Shown: positions 24,796 through 33,686, numbered from the stretch's first letter. The stretch: DNA of 64,000 nt from an uncultured Christensenella sp. (GCA_910586365.1 CAJUGP010000003.1:24939-88938); one strand, 5' to 3'. Notes: generated by a model from the sequence alone, not told the origin. Numbers and translations: made by a program.

Positions 24796-25398
24796 TTAGT
24801 CTATAAATTGGCGAAGCTCGCCGTTTTTCATTTCGTAGAACCAGCCGCAGACATTGAAGCGGATGTAGTTCCAGTCAGTCGCATTGTAGAGGGCTTCGCG
24901 TTTAAGCTCGCCGACCTTTCTGAGCCGCCTATGGCGATTTATTTCGTAAGTGTTGACGGTGCGAACGATTTCGATTTTGTTAATATCGAAGCCGAACTCC
25001 TGATGGATGAGTTCCGCCGCCTCCGCATCGTTGAGAACCTTCGTATCGCCCACTTTTGCAAGATCCTGATATTCGGCTTCGGAGACGTTGCGGTCGTCCT
25101 CGTAGGGCTTCCATTCTTGTTCGCGTTCGACTTGAGCGGCAAGGCGCTTGTTTTCGGCTTCGAGCCGAGCGATTTCTGCGCGGGCTTCATTTGCGGCAGC
25201 CTTCTCGGTTTCGTAGTGTTGTTCGGCATATTGCCAGCGATCGTACATACTCAGAGCCCAGTCGTTTTCAATATTCTGCTCGGCGTCAGAGAAGCATTCC
25301 CGCAGGGCGGTTCCGACGTAGCTGTTCTCACCGAGTCCGGCGACGATTTCTTTGATCTTTGCAAGGGCTTCGCGTTCTTGTTGTTTTGTTGCGTTCAT
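24796..25398 (-). CDS. Coiled-coil phage protein of unknown function
   Basis: 200 residues from ATG 25398 (GGAGG upstream). A Glu/Ala/Arg coiled coil spans roughly residues 60-105, followed by a region ending NATDWNYIRFNVCGWFYEM. No recognised domain. Second gene of the leftward early operon. Confidence 0.5.
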   Translation of the reverse strand: MNATKQQEREALAKIKEIVAGLGENSYVGTALRECFSDAEQNIENDWALSMYDRWQYAEQHYETEKAAANEARAEIARLEAENKRLAAQVEREQEWKPYEDDRNVSEAEYQDLAKVGDTKVLNDAEAAELIHQEFGFDINKIEIVRTVNTYEINRHRRLRKVGELKREALYNATDWNYIRFNVCGWFYEMKNGELRQFID

Positions 25399-25408
25399 GG
25401 TTTCCTCC

Positions 25409-25594
25409 TCAATCTCCGATTTCAATGCTGTAGATGTTTACCGACTCCTGATCGTCGTCGGCGGGTTCCGTACAAATTTGAACCTTATGCCCGTTGAGCT
25501 TTCCCGAAAAGAAGAAGTTGCCTTCATGCTTTACGCTTCCCTCGTCGAGATGCAGGGCTTTTTCGATTTCCGTGGTGTGGTTAGTTACCTTCAT
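25409..25594 (-). CDS. Small first gene of the early operon
   Basis: 61 residues, with no motif recognised. It follows the strong leftward promoter directly (leader about 45 bases) and has GGAGG before ATG 25594. First genes of phage early operons are often regulators or host inhibitors, but nothing in the sequence shows which. Confidence 0.5.
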   Translation of the reverse strand: MKVTNHTTEIEKALHLDEGSVKHEGNFFFSGKLNGHKVQICTEPADDDQESVNIYSIEIGD

Positions 25595-25646
25595 AATTAC
25601 CTCCGTGTTGACGCTTTGTTGTCGTCTTGTTATATTTTACGCTATG

Positions 25647-25675
25647 ATTATAGCTCTTCCTTTTTCCTTTGTCAA
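25647..25675 (-). promoter_or_regulatory. Strong leftward early promoter (PR-like)
   Basis: TTGACA at 25,675-25,670, a 17-base spacer and TATAAT at 25,652-25,647: a perfect consensus vegetative promoter facing the early operon. The -10 box is covered by the short palindrome GCTAT-GATT-ATAGC (25,641-25,654), a likely repressor-binding position. Confidence 0.85.
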
Positions 25676-25683
25676 TAGTTTTT

Positions 25684-25746
25684 TCTATGTTTTCCATAGA
25701 TTTTTCTTTGAATTTCATTGATTTTTTTATATTCTCGTTATATAAT
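25684..25746 (+). promoter_or_regulatory. Repressor promoter and operator in the lysogeny switch
   Basis: TTGATT (25,718-25,723), a 17-base spacer and TATAAT (25,741-25,746) face the repressor gene; GGAGG lies before its ATG. Between the two divergent promoters is the perfect inverted repeat TCTATG-TTTTC-CATAGA (25,684-25,700), the best operator candidate. Its CTAT/ATAG halves also occur over the leftward -10 box. Confidence 0.75.
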
Positions 25747-25765
25747 AGTAGGCGGAGGTTATAAC

Positions 25766-26227
25766 ATGAAGCAAAAACGAGTTATCGACAACAAGTTCGG
25801 TCAACGTCTCCGCGAGCTTAGAACCGAGCATTGCCTTACTATGGAGCAGTTTTGCGAACGATTTAATCGGCAATTTGGGACTAAGATCAGCAAGTGCACG
25901 ATTTCCCGTTATGAAAATAGCGTACAGGAGCCGATGCTGAATACGGTAGAACTTATTGCAAAATTTTTTAATGTTTCCCCCGTTTATTTAATCGGGCAGA
26001 CTGACGTCCGTAATATTGCCGAAAATATTCAGAACAGCGCCGTCGTACAGGGCAACACCGCGACGACGCTCATCGTTCGGAACGGCGGCATCGTAAAGCG
26101 CGAACTGAACGACAACGAAGTCGAGCTTCTCCGCATCCTTGAGATTTTGGACGTTAAGGGGCGCACGGCACTTATGGCTTACGCCTTCGAGCTCGAAGAA
26201 AAACAAAAACAGCGCACGGGGAACTGA
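25766..26227 (+). CDS. CI-like prophage repressor
   Basis: 153 residues. An XRE helix-turn-helix at the N-terminus (LRELRTEHCLTMEQFCERFN, then ISKCTISRYENSVQEPMLNTVELIAKFFNVS) is followed by the linker NIAENIQNSAVVQGNTATTL and a short helical C-terminus. There is no peptidase S24 domain, so it is not a LexA-type self-cleaving repressor; induction must work another way. It is divergent from the early operon. ATG 25766 with GGAGG. Confidence 0.82.
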   Translation: MKQKRVIDNKFGQRLRELRTEHCLTMEQFCERFNRQFGTKISKCTISRYENSVQEPMLNTVELIAKFFNVSPVYLIGQTDVRNIAENIQNSAVVQGNTATTLIVRNGGIVKRELNDNEVELLRILEILDVKGRTALMAYAFELEEKQKQRTGN

Positions 26228-26230
26228 GAG

Positions 26231-26335
26231 ATGCCGACAAACGAAAAAAGGGCTCCCGCAGGTCGAAGCCTGACGGAAGCTATAAAAGAAAACTGCGGCG
26301 CGACTACCCTGCCCAGCCGCCGAGGTGCGCTATGA
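26231..26335 (+). CDS. Possible 34-residue peptide between repressor and recombinase
   Basis: ATG 26231 opens a short frame (MPTNEKRAPAGRSLTEAIKE...) ending in a TGA that overlaps the recombinase start. It could be a leader for translational coupling to the recombinase, which has no good ribosome site of its own. No strong site precedes this peptide either, so it may be chance. Confidence 0.3.
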   Translation: MPTNEKRAPAGRSLTEAIKENCGATTLPSRRGAL

Positions 26336-27831
26336 TGCGGGCGGCTTTTTACGGGCGCTATTCCAGCCACGCGCAAAAGGACACTTCTATTGAGCAGCAG
26401 CTTCGGGAATGCCGCGAATGGGCGCAACGAAACGACGTGCAGATCGTCGCCGAATATAGTGACCGCGCTCTGACGGGAACGACCGACCGTCGCGAGCAGT
26501 TCCAGAAGATGATCCGTGACGCCGCGAAAGGACGGTGGCAGCTCGTTCTCTGCTATAAGGTTGACCGCTTCGCGCGTAACCGTTACGACAGCGCGACCTA
26601 TAAGGCGAAGCTGAAGAAGTACGGCATCCGCGTCGTGTACGCGATGGAATCAATTCCCGAAGGGCCCGAGGGGATCCTGCTTGAATCGGTTCTGGAAGGA
26701 TCCGCCGAATACTACAGCGCGAACTTATCGCAGAACATAAGGCGCGGGATGCACGAAAACGCGCTCGAGTGCAAAGTCAATAACGGCGCGATGCCGCTCG
26801 GGCTTATGAAAGGCGCCGACGGGCGCTATACGATTGAGCCTGCGGGCGCGACCGTCGTGCGCGATATTTTCGAGATGTACGCCGCCGGCTCGAACGTCAT
26901 CCAGATAATCACGGCGCTGAATGCGCGGGGCTTGAAAACGAGCACCGGCGGGCGCTGGAATAAAAACAGCTTGCACCGCATACTTCGGAACGAGAAGTAC
27001 GTCGGCATTTATAATTGGGGCGGCGTCCGTATCGAGGGCGGCATCCCGGCAATACTTTCAAAGGAGCTATTCAACGAAGTGCAGGAACGCATGAAAAAAG
27101 TCGCCCGCGCACCGGGCGCGAGCAGAACGGAAGTCGACTATATTCTGACCGGCAAGCTCTTCTGCGGTCATTGCGGCAGTCCGATGATCGGCGAAAGCGG
27201 AACGAGCCGCAGCGGCAAAAAATTCTACTACTACTCTTGCGCCGAACGCAAACACCGGCGCGCTTGCAAAAAGAAGCCCGTCCGAAAGGAATGGATCGAG
27301 GAAACGCTCGTCAGGCTCCTGCGCGAGCGGTGTCTGACCGACGACGTCATCCGCGTGATCGTCGACGCGGCGATGGATCTGCAGGAACGCGAAAAGGACG
27401 ACAGCGTTCTCCGCGGATTCGAGACGGAGCTCGTCGAAGTTAAGCGCGCGATCGCGAACTTGATCTCTGCCATCGAGCAAGGCATTATTACGCCCAGCAC
27501 GAAGCAACGGCTCGACGATCTCGAAGCGCGGCGCGTAGATCTGGAAGTCGCGATCGAGGATGAAAAGGTTCAGCAGCCGCAGTTGACGCGCGACCAGCTC
27601 ACGTTCTGGCTCGAACGGTTCCGCGACGGAGATCCTTCGGATCCGAAGTTCCGCGAATCGTTTATTGAGATCTTTGTGTCTAAGGTCTACCTTTATGACG
27701 ACCATTTCCGCGCGGTTTGCAATTATACCGGCGACAGCGAAGGCATAACATACGACTTTGTCAACGATATAGAGAGCTGGGGCGACGCTGGCGAAGTGTT
27801 CGACTTTGAAGCCCCGAGCTCCACCACCTAA
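26332..27831 (+). CDS. Large serine recombinase (prophage integrase)
   Basis: 499 residues. The resolvase domain opens with AAFYGRYSSHAQKDTSIEQQL, where the Ser after RY is the nucleophile; YKVDRFARNRYD follows. The recombinase domain (PLGLMKGADGRY, GGRWNKNSLHRILRNEKYVG) leads to a zinc ribbon (LFCGHCGSPM ... CAERKHRRACKKK) and a coiled coil. It integrates and excises the prophage between attP and attB, and its gene end marks the right prophage boundary. It is GATC-rich like the rest of the phage; the last GATC is at 27,669. Confidence 0.95.
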   Translation: MMRAAFYGRYSSHAQKDTSIEQQLRECREWAQRNDVQIVAEYSDRALTGTTDRREQFQKMIRDAAKGRWQLVLCYKVDRFARNRYDSATYKAKLKKYGIRVVYAMESIPEGPEGILLESVLEGSAEYYSANLSQNIRRGMHENALECKVNNGAMPLGLMKGADGRYTIEPAGATVVRDIFEMYAAGSNVIQIITALNARGLKTSTGGRWNKNSLHRILRNEKYVGIYNWGGVRIEGGIPAILSKELFNEVQERMKKVARAPGASRTEVDYILTGKLFCGHCGSPMIGESGTSRSGKKFYYYSCAERKHRRACKKKPVRKEWIEETLVRLLRERCLTDDVIRVIVDAAMDLQEREKDDSVLRGFETELVEVKRAIANLISAIEQGIITPSTKQRLDDLEARRVDLEVAIEDEKVQQPQLTRDQLTFWLERFRDGDPSDPKFRESFIEIFVSKVYLYDDHFRAVCNYTGDSEGITYDFVNDIESWGDAGEVFDFEAPSSTT

Positions 27832-27864
27832 AAAGCACGGTATGTACAACATATTGTGCTTTTT
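27830..27864. terminator. Terminator after the recombinase gene
   Basis: A nine-base stem AAAAAGCAC (27,830-27,838) pairs with GTGCTTTTT (27,856-27,864), with a T run on both strands, so it may work bidirectionally. It begins within the recombinase stop codon. Confidence 0.75.
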
Positions 27865-27867
27865 AGT

Positions 27868-28458
27868 TTGCTCATGTTCGGGTATATAGTTGTCGAGCGT
27901 GTGGGAAAACTGTGGATTATCATCATTCGGCACTAGCACGCCGACGGTATGAGCGCGACGGCGCAGGCTTCTCCCGTCCGCGCTCATACCGTCGGCGTGC
28001 TGTGCGATTTTACGCCGTGCGTAATACTCGCGGTTGTACTCTTTACGCCTTTCGGCGTTCTTTCGCTTCCACAGCGCGGAAGCACCGTATATGCGTTTAT
28101 ACTCGTCGTCGGGCATATCGTCGGTTTTAGGGGCATTCCTGCCCTTTGTATGGCGTTCTTGCCGTTCCATGTCATAGAAGCGCGTGCAATCGATTTCGCC
28201 GTACTGTTCGATTATGGGCAGTATATCGCCTTTGAGCTTAAACAACCGTTTGCCGAGCCGTTGCAAGTAGTGCGATACATTTCCTTGTGCTATGCCCATA
28301 GCTTCGGCGATTTCGGCGTTATCGAAACCGCGCATATACAGCTCGTAGAATGTCAGCATTTTCGAGTACTGCTTCAACAGCTTGCACACTTCGGTTATGT
28401 ATATTTCGGTGTGGTCGGGCGTGTCCGCTTCGGCTTCGAATCCCGGTAACAGCTCCAA
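27868..28458 (-). pseudogene. Host sigma-70 region 4-like HTH gene, 3' end lost at the prophage junction
   Basis: In the leftward frame a coherent protein runs from about TTG 28458: LPGFEAEADTPDHTEIYITEV, then SKMLTFYELYMRGFDNAEIAEAMGI and AQGNVSHYLQRLGKRLFKL, a helix-turn-helix close to sigma region 4. A Lys/Arg/Tyr-rich tail follows. The frame then continues without a stop through the attachment region and antisense to the recombinase, so the native end is not here. The simplest reading is that the prophage inserted into this gene and its 3' part lies at the other prophage end. Start and exact junction are uncertain. Confidence 0.5.
27935..28001. repeat. 23-bp perfect inverted repeat near the prophage end
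   Basis: Arms 27,935-27,957 and 27,979-28,001 are exactly complementary (AGCACGCCGACGGTATGAGC... against ...GGCGTGCT) around a 21-base loop, which itself holds a four-base stem. There is no T run on the plus strand, so it is not a simple terminator. It lies about 100 bases past the recombinase gene, where the attachment site is expected. Confidence 0.75.
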
Positions 28459-28461
28459 ACG

Positions 28462-28488
28462 AAAAACCACCGTATCGGTGGTTTTTTT
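28462..28488. terminator. Bidirectional terminator
   Basis: AAAAACCACCG (28,462-28,472) and CGGTGGTTTTT (28,476-28,486) form an 11-base stem with a three-base loop and T runs on both sides. It lies just upstream of the interrupted HTH gene. The remaining 247 bases to 28,735 show no gene. Confidence 0.8.
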
Positions 28489-28735
28489 GTGGAAATGCAA
28501 CGAAACGAGCGCCGCGAGATACAGTAAAATAAAACTATAAGAAAAAAGAGCCTTAAAGTAAAAGAATCGACGGCACAGGTTCGGGCTGTCGTGCGTTGCG
28601 CAAAGCCGTTCCTTAGCTCTCTTTCGTGTCGAACTCCCAATACGGCGCATGCTTTAAGCTATCGCGATTACCGTAAATAGTAAAATCGTAATTGTTGTAC
28701 AAACTATTGCTTTTCTTCCGTTTTTCATAGTGACA

Positions 28736-30046
28736 TTAACCCCTTTTATCGCTTCTCAATATATAACCGCAAATATCGTCTGTGTTTTTTGCACGGCTAT
28801 CCACGTTTAACTTATTATTGTTTTTACAATCGGTTACTTGCCAAGCAACTCCCGTTATTCCACCTATATAACTTATACTGTCTTTCGGGTGTATAGATTC
28901 AAAACCGTATATATTTCCTTGATTGGTACAATTTTCTATGTATGAACCGTATCCCGCTATCCCGCCGAAATATTTGAATATCGCTCTGTAATAATTGCTA
29001 AGGTTTTCAAAATTTTTGTTTCTATATATATTGCCGTAATTATTGCAATTTCTTATAATAGACTTATTTTCTTTTAATAAATCGCTACCGTAATAATAAT
29101 GACCTGACACTTCGCCTACAATACCGCCTACACATATTACGCCTATAATATTACCATAGTTATCGCAATTTTCAATAACGCTGCTGTCGCGTTCCACCCC
29201 GTCAACGTTAGGCAACCATACTTCACCCACAATACCGCCTAAGCTATCGCTTAACTGTATCTTGCTATTACCCTCGACCCTTGATGAAAAGTTTCCGTAA
29301 TTTTTGCAGTTACTTACCGTGCCCGATATAAGCTTCCCGACTATCGCCGCGTCGCTGTCTTTACCGTCGCCGTAATTGATTACGTTTTCTATTCAGCAAT
29401 TCAATGCGTACGAAATTAGCCCGCCGCCGCCGTCTACGCGCGAATAATTGATTATATTCTTAATAACGCTGTTTTCCGCGCGCGCACAAAACACTCTTTC
29501 CTTTCGCCTACCTGTTTGCGAGATAGTCAATTCACTCGACAACACAAAATTTGTTATATACGCATCCTTCACATAATCGAATATATACCGCTCACAAACT
29601 CCGTATATCTTATAATTATTGCCGTTGAATTTACCCGTAAACGGAATATCGAATTTACTGAAATTACCAAATCTAAAATCATATACCTCGCCGATATATC
29701 TATCGTCGCCCGTAATATCCACGTCGCCCGTAAGTATGTAGTTTTTACTTAAATAATCCGCACCGTATGTATAAGAGTCAATATCCAAGCTATCTATCGG
29801 GTAATATATCTCGCCGTCTATTTCTATCGTTTCCGCGCCTTCGGGTATCTCTATATGCTCGCGCCCCGCCGCGTCGTCCTCCGCTTCCTTTGCTTTTGCT
29901 ATTTCGGGATTGTCGAACTGCCCCGGCACTGCCGCGTTCGACGTGTCCACGTACGGCTTTTCCCCGTCGCACCCCAAACAACACATTATCCCCGTCATAA
30001 CCATGCACAACGATATTACTATGCTTATAAGCTTTTTGCTTTTCAT
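28736..30046 (-). pseudogene. GLUG-type repeat lipoprotein interrupted by an in-frame TGA
   Basis: ATG 30046 opens a 217-codon part with a lipoprotein signal (MKSKKLISIVISLCMVMTGI, then a Cys-rich end), an acidic linker and a beta-solenoid-like region. A TGA at 29,395-29,393 interrupts it. The same frame then continues, IENVINYG ... VSNCKNYGNF ... GGIVGEVW ... IENCDNYGN, to a TAG at 28,736. The repeated IxNCxNYGNI and GGIxG units are GLUG-like and belong to surface proteins. Other genes here use TGA as a normal stop, so this is one inactivating mutation, or a truncated secreted N-terminal form. Confidence 0.75.
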
Positions 30047-30208
30047 AATTTACTCCTTTTTATTATATTAAGCGATAGACGCCGCATTTGTCAACCTTGT
30101 TCCGTGTTTTCCGCAAGCTCCGTAGCTTGCTCATTTTCCGCATATGCCGATTTGTGCGGAACGCATAAAGCTATAAATACAAATTTCGGAAAACATAGTA
30201 ATCGTCCT

Positions 30209-31102
30209 TTATGGGCGAGCGCCGCGTTGCGGCGCCGATAGGCGGCGGGTGAGGAGTTTGAGAAATATTTGCGCGGCTTTGGATAGCTCCCTGTACTTTT
30301 TCCAAACCACCTTTATCTCCGCTTCGACCGTCGGGCGCAGCGGGCGAAAGACGAGCGCGTCGCCCGTCGTGTTTATCAGCTTGTCCAAGCACAGCACTCC
30401 GCCCGCGCCGTTAAGCGCAAAGTACGTGGCGTTGCACAATAGATTGTACGAGCCGATTACGTTGACGGGCACGCCGTTCAGCCACTCGTTAAGACGGCTT
30501 TTTTGCAGCGATTGCCGAGACTGCATGACGGGCAAGCCCGACAAATCCTCGGGCGCGATAAACTCCTTTTGCGCGAGCGGATGGTCGCTGCGCAGCAAAA
30601 GTCCCCATCGGTCGCGGTACGGTAAGCTCAGGCTCTCGTACTTAGTTATATCGGGCGGTTGCATCAGCAACCCGAAATCTATCAGCCCTTTGTCGAGCCG
30701 CTCGGTTACGTCGATTATGTCGCCGCTGTAAATGTGAATTTTCACCTCGGGATAATCGCGGAGCAGGTCGAGCGCCGCGTCGGCGAGAAAAGTCATGCCG
30801 TAGCTCTCGCCGCCGCCGATATACACTTCGCCGTGCGCGCCGTCCGTCAAATCGAGCCATTCCCGCTCGGCTTTGTCGTAAAGCTCCGTTATTTCCTCGG
30901 CGCGCTTGCGTAAAAGCCGCCCCGCGTCGGTCAAAAGCGTTTTGCGCCCCGTGCGTAAAAACAGCGGCTGCCCGACCTCCGCTTCCATGCTTTGGATTTG
31001 CCGAGTGAGACAGGGCTGGGTTATGTGCAGGTATTCCGCCGCACGCGTTATGCTCTCCTCGCGTGCCACGGCGAGAAAATATTTTAGCTCCCTAAGCTCC
31101 AT
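30209..31102 (-). CDS. LysR-family transcriptional regulator
   Basis: 297 residues from ATG 31102. The N-terminal helix-turn-helix is typical (MELRELKYFLAVAREESITRAAEYLHITQPCLTRQIQSMEAEVG), followed by an effector-binding domain with two lobes (VYIGGGESYG..., GLLLRSDHPLAQ). It is divergent from the aldo/keto reductase operon and probably controls it; the ligand is unknown. The preceding 162 bases (30,047-30,208) contain nothing I can name. Confidence 0.9.
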   Translation of the reverse strand: MELRELKYFLAVAREESITRAAEYLHITQPCLTRQIQSMEAEVGQPLFLRTGRKTLLTDAGRLLRKRAEEITELYDKAEREWLDLTDGAHGEVYIGGGESYGMTFLADAALDLLRDYPEVKIHIYSGDIIDVTERLDKGLIDFGLLMQPPDITKYESLSLPYRDRWGLLLRSDHPLAQKEFIAPEDLSGLPVMQSRQSLQKSRLNEWLNGVPVNVIGSYNLLCNATYFALNGAGGVLCLDKLINTTGDALVFRPLRPTVEAEIKVVWKKYRELSKAAQIFLKLLTRRLSAPQRGARP

Positions 31103-31502
31103 ACGCGCATTATAGCACAAGCGCGCTCGAAAATCAACAATGCGCGCAAGGCATACGTTTCCATAAAATATAAGTATTTGACATATTGCAAACGCGGAAT
31201 TATAATCGAAGCAGGACGGGCGCGACTGCGACTGAAAGAGCTTTTGGGCGACGGCAACGTGACGGTAACGCTGTCGCTGCGGGCGTCGCGCGCGTATCGA
31301 AGCACGACAATTATTTAAAAGGTATTTACTTTTTTGCGTTTATCTTGTATAATATGTAAATCAAACGACAAAGTTCAGGGCTTACGACGAGGAGCTTGTG
31401 AAACGGTTAATCAAGCCGCGGAGTTTACGCGTCTGCGACGAGGAGCTTGCAGGCGACGCGGCGTAACAAACAACGCAGACGACGGTGTTTAAAGGAGGTT
31501 TT
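31103..31502 (+). promoter_or_regulatory. LysR/aldo-keto reductase intergenic region with two rightward promoters
   Basis: Promoter 1: TTGACA (31,178-31,183), 17 bases, TATAAT (31,201-31,206), a perfect consensus. Promoter 2: TTTACT (31,325-31,330), 17 bases, TATAAT (31,348-31,353). The 120 bases between hold a short open stretch without a start codon and may be a leader or gene remnant. A direct repeat GACGAGGAGCTTG occurs at 31,388 and 31,438. AAAGGAGG precedes the reductase ATG. Confidence 0.65.
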
Positions 31503-32633
31503 ATGATTTACAGACAATTCGGCGACAAGAAGCTGTCCGCGCTCGGGTTCGGATGCATGCGCTTGCCCGTAAAGGCCGGCGTATACTCGCAAATCGACGA
31601 GCCTGCGGCGGCGGAAATGATTGATTACGCGATTAAAAGCGGGGTCAATTATTTCGACACCGCCTGGGGATATCACGACGGGCAGTCGGAAATCGTCATG
31701 GGCAGGATTTTGTCCAAGTACCCGCGCGAAAGCTTTTATCTTGCGAGCAAGTTCCCCGGCTACGACCTTGCGAACATGGACAAGGTAGAGGAAATTTTCG
31801 AAAAGCAGCTAGAAAAGTGCGGCGTGGAATATTTCGATTTTTATTTGTTCCACAACGTTTGCGAAATGAATATCGACGATTATCTCGACGAGCGGCACGG
31901 CATATTCGCGTATCTTAAAAAGCAAAAGGACGCGGGCAGGATAAAGCACCTCGGGTTTTCGGCGCACGGCGATATGGACGTAATCACGCGCTTTCTCGAC
32001 AAGTACGGCGATTACATGGAGTTCGGGCAGCTGCAAATAAATTATTTGGATTGGAAGTTCCAAAACGCCAAAGAAAAGGTCGAGCTGTTGACGAGCCGAA
32101 ATATTCCCGTTTGGGTAATGGAGCCGCTGCGCGGCGGCAAGCTCGCGGCGCTCGACGCCGACGACGAAAAAACGCTCAAAGCCTTGCGCCCCGACGAGGG
32201 CGTGCCCGCATGGGCGTTCCGCTTTTTGCAAAGCCTGCCGCAGGTGACGATGATTCTTTCGGGCATGTCGGACATGGCGCAGACGAAGGACAACATGGCT
32301 ACGTTTGCGACCGACAAACCGCTCGACGCGGCGGAAACGGCCGCGCTTATGGGCATTGCCGACGACATGATAAAAAAATCGGCGTTGCCGTGCACCGAGT
32401 GCCGATATTGCACGAGCCATTGCGCCAAGGGCTTGGACATTCCCGCGCTGATTAAGCTGTACAACGAGCATCGTTTTACGGGCGGCGGGTTTATCGCGCC
32501 TATGGTGCTGGGTACGTTTGCGGAGGACAAGCGCCCCGCCGCGTGCGTGGGCTGTCGCAGCTGCGAGGCGGTGTGTCCGCAAAGCATTCGCATTTCCGAA
32601 ATGATGAAGGATTTTTGCGCGCGGCTCAAATAA
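31503..32633 (+). CDS. Aldo/keto reductase with C-terminal 4Fe-4S ferredoxin domain
   Basis: 376 residues. The AKR barrel has LSALGFGCMRLPV, VNYFDTAWGYHDGQSE (catalytic Asp/Tyr) and LGFSAHGD. The C-terminus adds two clusters, CTECRYCTSHCAKGLDIP and CVGCRSCEAVCPQSIRI, the Fe-S-carrying AKR type common in anaerobic Clostridia. It reduces an unknown carbonyl, with the clusters perhaps delivering electrons. ATG 31503 with AAAGGAGG. First of a likely operon with the two genes downstream. Confidence 0.92.
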   Translation: MIYRQFGDKKLSALGFGCMRLPVKAGVYSQIDEPAAAEMIDYAIKSGVNYFDTAWGYHDGQSEIVMGRILSKYPRESFYLASKFPGYDLANMDKVEEIFEKQLEKCGVEYFDFYLFHNVCEMNIDDYLDERHGIFAYLKKQKDAGRIKHLGFSAHGDMDVITRFLDKYGDYMEFGQLQINYLDWKFQNAKEKVELLTSRNIPVWVMEPLRGGKLAALDADDEKTLKALRPDEGVPAWAFRFLQSLPQVTMILSGMSDMAQTKDNMATFATDKPLDAAETAALMGIADDMIKKSALPCTECRYCTSHCAKGLDIPALIKLYNEHRFTGGGFIAPMVLGTFAEDKRPAACVGCRSCEAVCPQSIRISEMMKDFCARLK

Positions 32634-32662
32634 ATCGAGCTTACGGATTTACGGAGGGTATT

Positions 32663-33232
32663 ATGACAAATATTTCGGTTTTGAAAAAGAGCGTCGGGTT
32701 CAGGCTGACGCTGTCGGCTAAAACGCTTATATCCGCGGCGTTGATTGCGGCGGCGGTGCTGCTGCCGCTTGTCGTGCACGCGGCGTTCGGCGCAAGCGGC
32801 GGCGCGCGGTTTTTGCCCATGTACCTGCCCGTCGTAATCGGCGGGTGCGTGCTCGGCAAGCGTTGGGGCTTGGGTTTGGGCGTGCTGTCGCCCATAGCGA
32901 GCTTTGCGGTGACGGCGGCTATGGGCAACGCCATGCCGACGGCGGCGCGGCTGCCGTACATGATTGTCGAGCTTGCCGTGTTCGGCGTGGCGGCGGGCGC
33001 GTTCTCGCGCAGGATAGCGCAAAAGCCGTACATAGCGTTCGCGGCGGTTATCGCGGCGGCGATAGTCGGGCGCGCGGCGTTCGTCGCGCTTGCCGCAATG
33101 CTGCAAGGCGCAATGCCGTTGACGGCTGCGGCGGCATGGGCGCAGGTGCAAGCAGGCTTGTGGGGCGTGCTGCTGCAAGCGGTCGTCGCGCCCGTAATCG
33201 TAATGCTCGCGGCGCGTGCGATGTGCGAGTAA
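32663..33232 (+). CDS. ECF transporter S component
   Basis: 189 residues, about six hydrophobic helices, Ala-rich. The segment GGARFLPMYLPVVIGGCVLGKRWGLGLGVLSPIASFAVTA is typical of substrate-binding S components of energy-coupling-factor vitamin uptake systems. ATG 32663 with GGAGG, 29 bases after the reductase. The substrate cannot be told from sequence. Confidence 0.82.
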   Translation: MTNISVLKKSVGFRLTLSAKTLISAALIAAAVLLPLVVHAAFGASGGARFLPMYLPVVIGGCVLGKRWGLGLGVLSPIASFAVTAAMGNAMPTAARLPYMIVELAVFGVAAGAFSRRIAQKPYIAFAAVIAAAIVGRAAFVALAAMLQGAMPLTAAAAWAQVQAGLWGVLLQAVVAPVIVMLAARAMCE

Positions 33233-33248
33233 GCGTTTTGCGAAAGCT

Positions 33249-33686
33249 ATGATTACTTTTTTCGAGCTAAAAAAGCTTTTGGACGAGGGCTGTACGTGCG
33301 CGCTTACCGACGGCGAGCGCATAGTGACGAGCCGCGAGCGCGGCGTGCGTCCGCTCGTCGAGCTTATAGCGAGCGGCGCGGACTATAACGGCTGGCACGC
33401 CGCGGACAAGATTGTCGGCAAGGCGGCGGCGCTGCTGTACGCCAAGCTGGGCGTCGCCGAGCTGTACGCTCAAACGCTGAGCGTGGGCGGCTTGGGCGTG
33501 TGTCGCAGGTTTCGCATAGCCGCGGAGTACGGCGCGCTCACGCCAGAAATAATCAACCGCAAGGGCGACGGCGCATGCCCCATGGAGCTTGCCGTTGCCG
33601 ACGCGGACGACCCGACGGCGGCGTACGAAAAAATTTGCGCGGCTCTGGAAAGGTTGCGCCGCGAGGCGACCGAATCGCCGCAGTAG
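33249..33686 (+). CDS. DUF1893 protein
   Basis: 145 residues: LDEGCTCALTDGERIVTSRERGVRPL, then DKIVGKAAALLYAKLGVAELYAQT and a Cys/Met segment. DUF1893 proteins are small, mainly anaerobe-linked and often beside ECF S components and Fe-S reductases, as here; the reaction is unknown. Start ATG 33249, 16 bases after the S-component stop. Confidence 0.82.
   Translation: MITFFELKKLLDEGCTCALTDGERIVTSRERGVRPLVELIASGADYNGWHAADKIVGKAAALLYAKLGVAELYAQTLSVGGLGVCRRFRIAAEYGALTPEIINRKGDGACPMELAVADADDPTAAYEKICAALERLRREATESPQ

Noticed and set aside
28420..28460. tRNA 3' end (TTCGAATCCCGG on the plus strand)
   Set aside because: The T-arm-like string has no matching stems, D arm or anticodon arm upstream and lies within a coding frame.
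27067..28650. One 527-codon leftward gene through the recombinase region
   Set aside because: Its left half is antisense to the serine recombinase and only open because of GC-rich codon use; only the right part (about 27,868-28,458) looks like protein.
29393..29395. TGA read as selenocysteine or an alternative code
   Set aside because: Several other genes in the window end normally in TGA, and I see no convincing selenocysteine-insertion hairpin after it.
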